Shown here piece after piece: positions 7,387-15,863 of a DNA stretch of 64,000 nt. The notes beneath the pieces were generated by a model that had not been told where the DNA came from, did not search any database, and saw only the letters and a list, made by a program, of their open reading frames with translations. The stretch lies in NCBI GenBank assembly GCA_004298675.1, contig SCRI01000082.1:7146-71145 (forward strand), in the 5' to 3' direction. Origin of the DNA: a bacterium. Its GTDB lineage: Bacteria > Vulcanimicrobiota > Vulcanimicrobiia > Vulcanimicrobiales > SCRA01. A program made the position numbers and the translations under genes. Positions within the stretch are counted from its first letter, which is position 1. Every line of letters begins with the position of its first letter.

Positions 7387-8487
7387 ATGATGACGAGCAA
7401 GGAGACGACACTCCTGCAGCGGACGTCCCTCCCGGGCATCGCGATGTGGTCGCGCTGGCAAGCCGACCGCTCGATGTTCTTCAATTCGTTCTTCGTCGAA
7501 GGCGAAGAGAACCTCATCGTCGATCCGCTGGCGCTCGAGGATGCCGATCTTCGAACGATCGAGGCCGCCGGCGGTGCCGCTTGGATCGTGGTCACCACGC
7601 GCGACCACGAGCGCCAAGCCGGTGCGCTAGCGCAACGTCTGCACGCACGGATCGCCGCACCGGAGCGCGATCTCAAAGAGCTGACCGTCAAGGTAGAGCG
7701 CGCGTTGCGTGACGGCGACACGCTTGGCCGCGCGCGAATCGTGCAGTTCGACGAGATGAAGTCGCCGGGAGAGTTAGGCCTCTATCTGGCGGATTGCGAG
7801 ACCATGATCGTGGGCGACGCGCTGCAGGGCGATCCGCCCGGCTCGCTGCGCATGGTGCCGGACGCAAAGCTCGGCGATCCCAAGCGCGCGGCGTTGAGCC
7901 TGCGGCGCATCTTGGCGCTGCAGCCGCGCAACATCCTCATGGGCGACGGCCACTGCGTCTTCGGCAACGCCACCCAAGCCCTGGAAGAGTATCTAGCGAC
8001 GCGCACCGACGTGCTGATCCACAAGATCAACCTCGACGAGCTGACCGATTGGACGGAACGGCACGGTCCTGGCAGGCTGCACCGCCGGCAAGCGGAGGTG
8101 GGATTCTTACTCGGCGCCCACCGTCTGGGCTATCAGGTCCTCGAGATCGCGCCGGGCGAGTGGGGCTCGCCGTTGCACGGGCACACCGAAGAGGAGGAGC
8201 TCTACGTTATCTTCGACGGCAGCGGCACGATCCGCTTCACGTTCGGCGAGTACCCAATTCGCAAGGGCGACGTGATCGCGCTGCCCACCGGCAAGCGCGG
8301 CGCGCATCAGCTCCGCAACACCGGCCCCTCGAAGCTGGTGGTGTTGGCGCTGGCGAACAACGAGCCCGGCGACGGCTGCTTCTATCCCGACTCCGACAAG
8401 CTGCTCTTCGCGCGCAACACGATGCCGCGAATGGTCAGCGGCAACCGTGGCACCGACCTCGACTACTGGGACGGCGAATCGGGCTGA
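7387..8487 (+). CDS. Metallo-beta-lactamase-like domain fused to a cupin domain
   Basis: 366 residues from the ATG at 7387, which has GGAGG 8 nt upstream; an earlier ATG at 7342 lacks such a site. The N-terminal half (residues about 10-215) looks like a metallo-beta-lactamase fold whose metal motif is degenerate (IVVTTRDHERQAGAL instead of THxHxDH) and keeps ILMGDGHCVFG. The C-terminal half is a cupin_2 barrel with PLHGHTEEEELYVIFDG and GAHQLRN, which carry the usual histidine/glutamate metal ligands. The fusion suggests a metal-dependent sugar-acid or oxoacid isomerase/regulatory enzyme, but no reaction is assigned. It is convergent with gckA and overlaps it by 25 bp. Confidence 0.75.
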   Translation: MMTSKETTLLQRTSLPGIAMWSRWQADRSMFFNSFFVEGEENLIVDPLALEDADLRTIEAAGGAAWIVVTTRDHERQAGALAQRLHARIAAPERDLKELTVKVERALRDGDTLGRARIVQFDEMKSPGELGLYLADCETMIVGDALQGDPPGSLRMVPDAKLGDPKRAALSLRRILALQPRNILMGDGHCVFGNATQALEEYLATRTDVLIHKINLDELTDWTERHGPGRLHRRQAEVGFLLGAHRLGYQVLEIAPGEWGSPLHGHTEEEELYVIFDGSGTIRFTFGEYPIRKGDVIALPTGKRGAHQLRNTGPSKLVVLALANNEPGDGCFYPDSDKLLFARNTMPRMVSGNRGTDLDYWDGESG

Positions 8488-9872
8488 CGTAGCCGCGGCG
8501 CGACGGCCACCAGCTTCAAGTCGTTGACGTTCGTGCCGGTCGCCCCCGTCTCGACGATATGCCCGGCGCGCAGTAGTGCGGGCGTGACGTCGTGACAGGC
8601 CAGCGCCGCCTGAAGATCGACGCCGTTGCGACGCGCGATAGCGAGCGTCTGGCCGTCGGCGATCGCGCCGGCGTAACGCGTCGGTCCGTCCGTGCCGTCG
8701 GTATCGATGCCGAGCGCGACGATGCCCGGCGTCTCAGACAACGCCAGCGCGGCCGCCACCGCAAACTCCTGATTGGGTCCACCGCTCGCCGCCTCGCCGC
8801 AAGCCGCGGAGGTGCCCACGGTCACCGTCGTCTCGCCACCGGCGATGAGCACGCACGGCGGCGCCGCCGGCTCTCCGCTGAACGCCGCCTGCTTTGCGAC
8901 GGCAATGAGATTGCGTGCGAGCGCGCTGCTCTCACCGTCGAAGAACGTGGAGAGGAGCAGCGGCTGCAGACCGCGCTCGCGCGCGGCCGCGGCCGCTCCA
9001 CGACAGGCCGCGTCGCCCTTCACGAGCAGAACGTCGGTGCGCTCCAGATGCGCGAGCTCCGCGGCGCGAACCGTCTCCCCCTGCGGTGGAGCGCGGCGCA
9101 GGTACGCCGCCACGGGCTCAGGCAGGCGCGCCCAGAGCCGGTACTTGTCCAGCGTCGCCCAGGCATCGGCGAAGCTCGAGGTGTCCGGCACCGTGGGATC
9201 CGTAATGTAATCGAGCCGGTCGCCGATCACGTCCGAGACGGTGAGGTTGACGAGGCTGCACCCAGCCGGGAGCCTGCGGGCAAGCCGGCCGCCCTTCACG
9301 GTGCTCAAGTGCTTGCGCACGGCGTTGATCTCGAAGATGTCTGCGCCGCTGTTCAACAGCGTGCGATACGTGGCCGCAAGATCGGCCAGGGTCACGCCCT
9401 CCACGGGGCTGACGAAGAGCGCGGACGAGCCGCCGGTGAAGCAGGCGAAGACGAGATCGCCCGGCCGGACGTCGTCGAGCATGCGCACGGCGCGGGCCGC
9501 CGCTGCGACGGAGGCGGCATCCGGCAGCGGGTGGCTGGCCAACTGCACGTCGATGTGGTCGAGCGTTCCCGGCTGTCCGTACTTGCAGGTGATCGCGCCG
9601 CGCGCGATGCGCGCTCCGAGCATGGCATCGAGCGCTTTGGCGATGGGATAGGTCGCTTTGCCGGCGCCGACGACGAAGATGCTCCCGCCGCGTGCGAGCT
9701 CGATCGTGCGTCCGGCCACCCGGACGTGCTCGCCTTCGCTGCGGAGCACACGATAGACCGCCTGCTCCGGGTCGGCCGCGGCGAGCCCGGCTTCGGCTAA
9801 GTCGAGCACAACTTCGCGCAACGCGGCAGCGCCGGTGGCAAGCAGGGTCGCGCGGTTCTTGACGTATCCCAT
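8463..9872 (-). CDS. gckA: Glycerate 2-kinase (MOFRL family)
   Basis: 469 residues from the ATG at 9870-9872, 7 bp after the enolase stop. The DUF4147 part has VVGAGKATYPIAKALD, ITCKYGQPGTLDHIDVQLASHPLPD, CFTGGSSALFVSPVEGVTLAD and NAVRKHLSTVKGGRLA; the C-terminal MOFRL part has IAGGETTVTVG, GGPNQEFAVAAAL and GIDTDGTDGPT. The family phosphorylates D-glycerate at C2. Next to an enolase-family gene, the product 2-phosphoglycerate would go straight to phosphoenolpyruvate. Glycerate could come from the tartronate, glycolate or sugar-acid routes. Hydroxypyruvate reductase (TtuD naming) is an older label for the same family. Confidence 0.92.
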   Translation of the reverse strand: MGYVKNRATLLATGAAALREVVLDLAEAGLAAADPEQAVYRVLRSEGEHVRVAGRTIELARGGSIFVVGAGKATYPIAKALDAMLGARIARGAITCKYGQPGTLDHIDVQLASHPLPDAASVAAAARAVRMLDDVRPGDLVFACFTGGSSALFVSPVEGVTLADLAATYRTLLNSGADIFEINAVRKHLSTVKGGRLARRLPAGCSLVNLTVSDVIGDRLDYITDPTVPDTSSFADAWATLDKYRLWARLPEPVAAYLRRAPPQGETVRAAELAHLERTDVLLVKGDAACRGAAAAARERGLQPLLLSTFFDGESSALARNLIAVAKQAAFSGEPAAPPCVLIAGGETTVTVGTSAACGEAASGGPNQEFAVAAALALSETPGIVALGIDTDGTDGPTRYAGAIADGQTLAIARRNGVDLQAALACHDVTPALLRAGHIVETGATGTNVNDLKLVAVAPRLRQPDSPSQ

Positions 9873-9879
9873 CGCGGCC

Positions 9880-11172
9880 CTAGCGGGGGCGGCGGAACGC
9901 GTGGCCGGCATACCTGGCTACACCGCCCAGCTCTTCCTCGATCTGCAGCAGGCGGTTGTGCTTCGAGGTCCGCTCGCCGCGCACCGGCATGCCGGTCTTG
10001 ATCTGCCCGCTGTTGAGCGCGACCACGAGATCCGAGATCAAGGCATCCTCGGTCTCACCCGAACGCTCCGACACTTGCACGCCGTAGCCGTAACGATAGG
10101 CGTACTCCGCCGCGTCGAAGGCTTCCGTCAACGAGCCGATCTGATTGACTTTGAAGAGCATGGCATTGGCAGCTCCGGCTTCGATGCCCATTCTCAGCCG
10201 CGCCACGTTGGTGACGAAGAGATCGTCACCGACGATCTGTGCCTGCGGCAAGGCTTTGGTGACTGCGGCAAAGCCTTCGAAGTCCTCCTGATCGAGCGGA
10301 TCCTCGATGGAGGCCAGCGGATACTTCACGGCCACTCTCCGGTAGAGATCGATCAGCTCGTTGCGGTCGTACGCCTTGCCGTCGAGCGTATACCGTTTGG
10401 CCTGCGGATCGTAGAAGTGGCTGGCAGCGCAATCGAGCGCGAAGACGACGTCCTCGCCGAAACCGGCGGCGTAGCCGGCGCTTTCCACGGCCTTCTGGAG
10501 AAACTCGAGCGGCTCCCAAATCCCCTTCATAGGCGTGGCAAAGCCACCTTCGTCGCCGGTGTTCGTTGCGAGGATACCGTACTTGGCGACGACCAGCTCG
10601 CGCAGGTGCTCGTTGATCTCCGTCGTCATCGCCAGCGCGTGCGCGTAATCGTCCGCGCCCACCGGCATGATGATGAACTCTTGAATCTCGAGCTCGTTGG
10701 CCGTCAATTTACCGCCGTTCAGAAAGTTCATCAGCGGCACCGGCAGCACGCGCGCGAACGGGTTGAGATAGCGGTAGAGCGGGATGCCGCTGACCGCGGC
10801 GCCGGCCCGCGCAGCGGCGAGCGAAACGCCCAGGATCGCGTTGGCGCCGAGTCTCTGCTTGTCGGGCGTCCCATCGAGCTGGACGAGCGTTGCGTCGAGC
10901 TGGCGCTGTTGCGTGACGTCGAACCCGGTCAAGGCATCGCGAATCGGCCCTTCGACGTTGGCCACGGCCCTGCGCACGCCCAAGCCGCGATAGCGCTTGG
11001 GGTCGCCGTCGTGCAGCACGTGCGCCTCGTGCGCCCCGGTCGAGCGCCCCGCGGGCACATCGGCGCGCCCTTGGAGACGGCCATCGACGTAGACGTCGGC
11101 TTGCACCGTCGGCCAGCCGCGGCAATCGACGATCTCCCGCGCGCGTACATCGGTTATCTTGCCGGTCGTCAT
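9880..11172 (-). CDS. eno: Enolase-family protein with altered active-site histidines
   Basis: 430 residues, normal enolase length, from ATG 11170-11172 with GGAGG 7 nt upstream. Most enolase marks are present: GRADVPAGRSTGAHEA, LGANAILGVSLA, QEFIIMPVGA, GDEGGFA, metal ligands in FALDCA, SIEDPLDQEDF and VGDDLFVTN, and catalytic lysine in LFKVNQIGS. Two otherwise invariant positions differ: the SHAGN-type loop reads KLTAN (histidine lost) and the VSHRSGE motif reads VSERSGE. So it may be a paralogue with shifted substrate rather than the housekeeping enolase. It shares a transcript with glycerate 2-kinase and lies opposite a GntR regulator with a mirrored promoter. Confidence 0.85.
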   Translation of the reverse strand: MTTGKITDVRAREIVDCRGWPTVQADVYVDGRLQGRADVPAGRSTGAHEAHVLHDGDPKRYRGLGVRRAVANVEGPIRDALTGFDVTQQRQLDATLVQLDGTPDKQRLGANAILGVSLAAARAGAAVSGIPLYRYLNPFARVLPVPLMNFLNGGKLTANELEIQEFIIMPVGADDYAHALAMTTEINEHLRELVVAKYGILATNTGDEGGFATPMKGIWEPLEFLQKAVESAGYAAGFGEDVVFALDCAASHFYDPQAKRYTLDGKAYDRNELIDLYRRVAVKYPLASIEDPLDQEDFEGFAAVTKALPQAQIVGDDLFVTNVARLRMGIEAGAANAMLFKVNQIGSLTEAFDAAEYAYRYGYGVQVSERSGETEDALISDLVVALNSGQIKTGMPVRGERTSKHNRLLQIEEELGGVARYAGHAFRRPR

Positions 11173-11201
11173 CCCTGCGCCTCCGATCTGGTTAGGCTTC
11201 G

Positions 11202-11230
11202 ATCCTACCAGATTGTCGCCAATCGTCAAG
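11202..11230 (-). promoter_or_regulatory. Promoter of the eno-gckA operon
   Basis: On the minus strand TTGACG (11224-11229) and TAGGAT (11202-11207) are separated by 16 bp. The -35 box is inside the right flank of the left arm of the eno/gntR inverted repeat. About 25 bp then leads to the enolase ribosome site. Confidence 0.6.
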
Positions 11231-11264
11231 ATAGACGCCCGCTTCCTTGACGATTGTCGGCAAT
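11212..11264. promoter_or_regulatory. Mirrored GntR operator between eno and gntR
   Basis: Two 19-bp arms (11212-11230 and 11246-11264) form an inverted repeat with 17 of 19 positions paired around a 15-bp centre. Each arm consists of ATTGTCGSCAAT (itself a near palindrome, 11212-11223 and 11253-11264) next to CGTCAAG/CTTGACG. The copies overlap the -35 boxes of both divergent promoters. A GntR/FCD dimer bound at each copy would shut off both genes, giving autoregulation and effector-dependent induction. Confidence 0.75.
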
Positions 11265-11274
11265 TTGTTATACT
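11247..11274 (+). promoter_or_regulatory. Promoter of the gntR-type regulator gene
   Basis: TTGACG (11247-11252), 16 bp, TATACT (11269-11274): a strong sigma-70-like promoter that overlaps the right operator copy. Transcription should begin near 11281, before the GTG at 11296 and after the TTG at 11254, which argues for the GTG start. Confidence 0.7.
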
Positions 11275-11295
11275 GGCTCGCAAGCGGGATTCGAT

Positions 11296-11991
11296 GTGAA
11301 AGCAGTCGCCAAGAAGAGCGCCGAGGCGCAAGCCATCTCCAACTTGCGCGAGCACTTGCTCAAAGGCGCGTTGCCGCTGGGCGCGCGCCTGACCGAGATG
11401 GAGCTGGCCGCACAACTGCAGATCGCGCGCACGACCGTGCGGCTGGCGCTGCACCGCTTGGCCCAGGAAGGACTGGTCGTCCAGATTCCTTACACGGGCT
11501 GGATGGTGGCCAATCTCACCGCCGCCGACGCCTGGGAGCTCTATACGCTGCGGGCGGCTCTGGAGGCGTTGGCCGCGCGGCTGGCCGCCACCGAGGCCAC
11601 GGAGATCGGACGCAAAAAACTGCGGACGGCGCAGGAGCGCCTCGTGAAAGCCGCCCTCTCCGGCTCGCTCCCCGATGCGGCGAAAGCGGACTTCGCGGTA
11701 CACGAGACGATCGTCGAGATCTCCGGCCACCGCCGCCTAGCCGAGCAGTACCGTATCGTCGGTCAACAGATTCGCCTGTTCATCGCGTGCAGCGATGCGC
11801 TGCTCGCAAGCGGGCGTGCCCTGATCGATCAGCATCGCCCGATCGTCGATGCCATCCTAGCCGGGAACGGCGATCTCGCGGCGTCGCTCTCGGAACGGCA
11901 CAACATCACCGAAGGGCGAAAGCTCGTCGCCCATCTCGCGCCCACCGAAGCAGCCCAAGAAGCAATTTTGAATCGTCTGCGACCACCGTAA
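11296..11991 (+). CDS. GntR-family (FCD) transcriptional regulator
   Basis: 231 residues from the GTG at 11296. The TTG at 11254 would lie inside the operator and upstream of the predicted transcript start, so it was rejected. The winged helix is at residues about 10-65 (LREHLLKGALPLGARLTEMELAAQLQIARTTVRLALHRLAQEGLV), followed by an all-helical FCD domain with LYTLRAALEALAARLAA, DFAVHETIVEISGH and HRPIVDAILAGNGDLA, whose histidines/aspartates would hold metal or ligand. Divergent from eno-gckA and upstream of a Liv transporter, it probably regulates both. The effector is likely an organic acid. Confidence 0.92.
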   Translation: MKAVAKKSAEAQAISNLREHLLKGALPLGARLTEMELAAQLQIARTTVRLALHRLAQEGLVVQIPYTGWMVANLTAADAWELYTLRAALEALAARLAATEATEIGRKKLRTAQERLVKAALSGSLPDAAKADFAVHETIVEISGHRRLAEQYRIVGQQIRLFIACSDALLASGRALIDQHRPIVDAILAGNGDLAASLSERHNITEGRKLVAHLAPTEAAQEAILNRLRPP

Positions 11992-12028
11992 TCTTGCTTG
12001 CACCCTTCCTGATGAGGAGGTCCATGGC

Positions 12029-13264
12029 ATGAAGACGTTCACCCGCTCGGAGACATTGATCGCCGGGGCCGGACTCCTGGCCTCGGCCGCCATCCAGCCA
12101 CTGCCTGCGCTGGCCGCGCAGCCGATCGTGCTGGGCTGGGTCGGCCCACTCTCGCCTCCCGGCAGCTACGCCGCCGGACAAGAGATGAAGTGGGCGGCCG
12201 AACTCGCCATTGCGGAGCTCAACGCCGCGGGCGGCGTGCTCGGACGTCCGCTGAAGGTCCTGTACGAAGACACCAAAGGTACGCCGGACCAGGGCACGGC
12301 GGCGATGGAACTACTGGCTACGCAACGCGTCGCGGCGGTGTTCGGCGAGTTCCACAGCTCGGTGGCGTTGGCGGAGACGCAAGTCGCGCACAAGCACGGC
12401 ATCCCGTTTCTCGCCACCGACGTCTGGGCCGACAAATTGACGGCTCAAGGCTACCCTGAGTTCTTCCGCGTCTGTCCCTCCAACTCGCTGATCTACACCA
12501 TGGTCGGCAAATGGGCTGCCGCAGCCGGCTTCAAGAACGCCGCCATCATGCAGGAGGCCACCGACTACGGTCAAGGCGCCGTGCAGGTGCTCAGCGACAT
12601 CTTCAAGCAGCACGGCATCGGCACGAACGTCATCACGGTCGAGCTGAGCCAACAGGAGTTCTCGCCCGAGATCCTGCGCTTGATGAACGGCAGTCCGCGC
12701 CCGGACATCTTCATGGTCATCGTCTCGGGGGCGGCGGCCTACAACATCATTCGCGAATCGTGCAGCTCCAACTTCGCGCCCACGCCGCAGACCGCGCTCT
12801 ACAACGGCGGCGGCCCGGCGTTGGAGAAAGAAGTCTGGGAGACCGACGGTAAGTGCGCGGTCAACCTGATCTGCGAGGACGTCGCGCTTCCCAAAGCGCG
12901 TTGGAATACCAAGGCCAAGCGCTTCGCGGCGGCATTCCAGCGGCACTTCAAGCGGCAGCCAACCGGCACCGCGATGGAATCCTATGACTGCGTCGGCGTG
13001 CTCGCCGCGGCGATCGCGCTGGCCAAGTCGACGGAACACAAGGCCGTCATCTCGGCGATGGAGCGCCTGAAGTACACCGGCTCGCGTGGCACCTACGCCT
13101 TCTCGACCAGCCACCAGCCCGCGTGGGCGTACCACCAGTTCATGTCGGCGCCGGTGATGCTGATCCAATACAGCGAGCTGAATCAGAGCCCGGAAATCTC
13201 GCCGATACTCTACCCCCGCGAATGGGCAACGGTGCCGTACCTCTTCGCCAAGCCCACCGCCTAA
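12029..13264 (+). CDS. Liv-type ABC transporter substrate-binding protein (system 1)
   Basis: 411 residues, AGGAGG 8 nt before the ATG. A signal/Tat-like leader (SETLIAGAGLLASAAIQPLPALA) precedes the fold: IVLGWVGPLSPPGSYAAGQEMKWAAELAIAELNAAGG, LGRPLKVLYEDTKGTPDQGTAAMELL, FSPEILRLMNGSPRPDIFMV. It is the receptor for the four downstream Liv components (livHMGF-type), spaced 16 bp apart. The following aminotransferase suggests an amino acid or amino-acid-like ligand; the exact ligand cannot be read from the sequence. Confidence 0.9.
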   Translation: MKTFTRSETLIAGAGLLASAAIQPLPALAAQPIVLGWVGPLSPPGSYAAGQEMKWAAELAIAELNAAGGVLGRPLKVLYEDTKGTPDQGTAAMELLATQRVAAVFGEFHSSVALAETQVAHKHGIPFLATDVWADKLTAQGYPEFFRVCPSNSLIYTMVGKWAAAAGFKNAAIMQEATDYGQGAVQVLSDIFKQHGIGTNVITVELSQQEFSPEILRLMNGSPRPDIFMVIVSGAAAYNIIRESCSSNFAPTPQTALYNGGGPALEKEVWETDGKCAVNLICEDVALPKARWNTKAKRFAAAFQRHFKRQPTGTAMESYDCVGVLAAAIALAKSTEHKAVISAMERLKYTGSRGTYAFSTSHQPAWAYHQFMSAPVMLIQYSELNQSPEISPILYPREWATVPYLFAKPTA

Positions 13265-13280
13265 AGGTAGCGAGGGCACC

Positions 13281-14183
13281 ATGACCAGCTACTTCGTGCT
13301 CCAGGTGCTGAACGGTCTGGTCACCGGGTTGATCTACGCGCTCATCGCCGCAGGACTCACGATCATCTTCTCAGTCCTCAAGATCGTCAACTTCGGCCAT
13401 GGTGCCCTCTACATGATCGGCGGATACGCCGGTTACTACGCCATCCATCTCCTGGGCGTGCCGCCGCTCTTCGCGGTCTTGGTCGCAATGGCGGCGACCT
13501 TCGTGCTCGGCGTCATCTTCGAACGCCTGATGCTGGCGCCGCTGTACACCAATAAAGTCGACCGTAAGGACGAGTACGCCACGATCGTCACGTTCGCGCT
13601 CTTCATGCTGCTGGAGAACGCGGCCATCGTCTCCTTCGGACCCTTCAACAAACGCCCACCCTCTTTCACCGACGCCTCGCTGCACGTCGGCATGCTGACG
13701 ATCACCGGTGACAGACTGGTGGCCGCGGGGATGGCGGCGCTGCTGCTGATCGGCCTCTCGCTCTTCATGCAGCGCACCTCGCTCGGCCAAGCGCTCGATG
13801 CGGTGAGTCAGAACCGTGACGCCGCCGCGATCATCGGTATCGACGCCAAGCGCATGTTCACGACCGCGTTCGGTCTAGGAGCGGCGCTGGCGGGCGGTGC
13901 CGGCGCGCTCATCGCTCCGATCTTCACGCTCTCGCCCTCCATGGGCGATCTGCCGTCCGTGCAGGCGTACATCATCGTCGTCCTGGGCGGAATGGGCTCC
14001 GTGCCCGGCAGCATCATCGGCGGCATGCTGCTCGGCATCGTCGAGGCACTCGGCGTCGGCTACTACCCCGATCCCAACCGCGCGCTGGCCTACAGCAACG
14101 CCTTTGGTGCCCTCTTGCTCATCATCACGCTGCTCGTGCGCCCCACCGGCCTCTTCGGCCGCGCGCACGTGCGAATGGAGTAG
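13281..14183 (+). CDS. livH: Branched-chain amino acid type ABC permease LivH (system 1)
   Basis: 300 residues, all helical and hydrophobic. LivH features are NGLVTGLIYALIAAGLTIIFSVLKIVNFGHGALYMIGGYAGYY near the start and the EAA-like loop RTSLGQALDAVSQNRDAAAIIGIDAKRMFTTAFGLGAALAG, then GGMGSVPGSIIGGMLLG. It forms the membrane channel with LivM. Its substrate is set by the upstream binding protein, not by this gene. Confidence 0.93.
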   Translation: MTSYFVLQVLNGLVTGLIYALIAAGLTIIFSVLKIVNFGHGALYMIGGYAGYYAIHLLGVPPLFAVLVAMAATFVLGVIFERLMLAPLYTNKVDRKDEYATIVTFALFMLLENAAIVSFGPFNKRPPSFTDASLHVGMLTITGDRLVAAGMAALLLIGLSLFMQRTSLGQALDAVSQNRDAAAIIGIDAKRMFTTAFGLGAALAGGAGALIAPIFTLSPSMGDLPSVQAYIIVVLGGMGSVPGSIIGGMLLGIVEALGVGYYPDPNRALAYSNAFGALLLIITLLVRPTGLFGRAHVRME

Positions 14184-14185
14184 CC

Positions 14186-15145
14186 GTGGCCCTACGCGCA
14201 AAGCCGGCTATCTCGTGGCTCGTTGCCATCGCCGTCATGGCGGCGCTGCCGCACTGGCTCAACGCCTACTGGCTGCACATTCTCGCCACCTCGTGGTATT
14301 ACGCTATCCTCGCCGTGAGCTGGGCGCTGCTGGCCGGCTTCGCCGGACAGTTCTCGTTCGCGCACATGGCCTTTGCCGCCATCGGCGGCTATACGTCGGG
14401 ACTGTTGGCCGTCGATCTGCATCTGCCGGTGCCGCTTGGGATCCTGTGCGGCGTCGCGTCCGCGGCTCTCGTCGGCGCCGCCATCGGCTGGCTCTGCCTG
14501 CGGCTACGCGGACCGTACCTCTCGCTCTTCACGCTGGCCTTCGCGCTGATCCTCCAGCTGATCATCATCGCCGAATACCAGTTTACGCGCGGCAGTCTGG
14601 GCCTCTCGGTACCGGGGCTCTTCGGCGGCAACTCCGATCTGCCGTACTATTACGCGGGCTTCGTCCTGGTGCTCGCGAGCCTAGCCATCATGGGCGCGCT
14701 GCTGCGCTCGCGCGTCGGGCTGTTCTTGCGGGCGTTGCGCGAGGACGAGGACGCCGCCGAGGCTAGCGCCATCGACACCTCTTACTACCGCATTCTCGTC
14801 TTCACGATCACCAGCGCCTTCGCGGGTCTGGCCGGCGGTTACTACGGCCACTACGTCGGCATCCTCTCTCCCAACATCGTCACGATTCCGGAGATGGGAC
14901 TCGTAGTGGCCATGGCAGTGGTGGGAGGCATCGAGAACCTGCCGGGCGCGGCGATCGGTGCAATCTTCGTCTTCGTCGCCTCTGAGGCGCTGCGCAGCGG
15001 CGGGCAGCTACGCTTCGTGGCGCTCGGGCTCGTCATCATGCTGACCCAACGTTTCGCGCAGAACGGATTGGTCGTGCTAGCTGCGGCGCGGTTGGCGCGT
15101 GCCACACGGCGGCGCGCCCCCTCTCCCAAGACGGCCACGGGCTAG
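14186..15145 (+). CDS. livM: Branched-chain amino acid type ABC permease LivM (system 1)
   Basis: 319 residues from a GTG 2 bp after the livH stop. Multi-spanning protein with the LivM signature SWALLAGFAGQFSFAHMAFAAIGGYTSG, LRLRGPYLSLFTLAFALIL, the loop RVGLFLRALREDEDAAEASAIDTSYYRILVF and VVGGIENLPGAAIGA. Partner of the preceding LivH in the same operon. Confidence 0.92.
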   Translation: MALRAKPAISWLVAIAVMAALPHWLNAYWLHILATSWYYAILAVSWALLAGFAGQFSFAHMAFAAIGGYTSGLLAVDLHLPVPLGILCGVASAALVGAAIGWLCLRLRGPYLSLFTLAFALILQLIIIAEYQFTRGSLGLSVPGLFGGNSDLPYYYAGFVLVLASLAIMGALLRSRVGLFLRALREDEDAAEASAIDTSYYRILVFTITSAFAGLAGGYYGHYVGILSPNIVTIPEMGLVVAMAVVGGIENLPGAAIGAIFVFVASEALRSGGQLRFVALGLVIMLTQRFAQNGLVVLAAARLARATRRRAPSPKTATG

Positions 15146-15149
15146 GCCG

Positions 15150-15863
15150 ATGCTGCTCAGCGCGGAGAGCGTCACCAAACGCTTCGGCGGCATTCGAGCC
15201 GTGGACGATCTCACGCTCACCGTCGAAAAAGGTGAGCTGGTGGGCCTGATCGGCCCGAACGGATCCGGGAAGACCACGCTGATCAACTTGATGAGCGGCG
15301 CGCTCGTGCCGGACGGCGGCCACGTCCGTATCGACGGCATCTCGATGAGCGGCAAGGCGCCGCACGTCTTCGCGCGTTCCGGTGTGGGCCGCACGTTCCA
15401 GATTCCGCGGCTCTTCCGGCGCATGAGCGTGCTGGAGAACTTGATCACGCCGGCGCTCGCGCTCAAGCGCACGTATTCGCGCGTGGAGGCGGAGCACAAG
15501 GCGCATCAGGTACTGGCTTTTCTGCGCCTGACGCACGTGGCCGCCCTGGAAGCGCGCGCGCTCTCCGGGGGGCAGCAGAAGCTGCTCGAGCTGGGCCGGG
15601 CGCTCATGCTGGAGCCGCGGCTCTTACTGTTGGACGAACCCTTTGCCGGCGTACACCCGAAACTGTTGGACCAAGTGGCCGAGCGCATCGAGGAGCTCAG
15701 CCGCACCGGCTACGCGATCGTCCTGGTCGATCACAACCTGGATGCGGTACGGGGGCTGGTCCGCCGCCTGGTGGTGATGGCACGCGGCCGCACGATCGCC
15801 GATGGTGCGCCCGACGAGGTGTTGCGGAGCGTCGACGTGATCGAGGCGTACACGGGCAGATGA
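15150..15863 (+). CDS. livG: Liv-type ABC ATPase LivG (system 1)
   Basis: 237 residues from the ATG at 15150, 4 bp after livM. Walker A GPNGSGKTT, Q-loop IPRLFRR, signature LSGGQQK, Walker B LLLLDEPFAGVHP and the switch histidine in VLVDHNLDAV are all present. An extended frame upstream to 15099 was rejected because it lies within livM. Its stop overlaps the livF start (ATGA). Confidence 0.94.
   Translation: MLLSAESVTKRFGGIRAVDDLTLTVEKGELVGLIGPNGSGKTTLINLMSGALVPDGGHVRIDGISMSGKAPHVFARSGVGRTFQIPRLFRRMSVLENLITPALALKRTYSRVEAEHKAHQVLAFLRLTHVAALEARALSGGQQKLLELGRALMLEPRLLLLDEPFAGVHPKLLDQVAERIEELSRTGYAIVLVDHNLDAVRGLVRRLVVMARGRTIADGAPDEVLRSVDVIEAYTGR

Noticed and set aside
9835-11250. 471-codon plus-strand frame over enolase
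   Set aside because: Antisense to an enolase-family gene; low-complexity arginine-rich product.
11254-11295. TTG start for the GntR regulator
   Set aside because: It lies in the operator and upstream of the expected transcript start; GTG 11296 fits.
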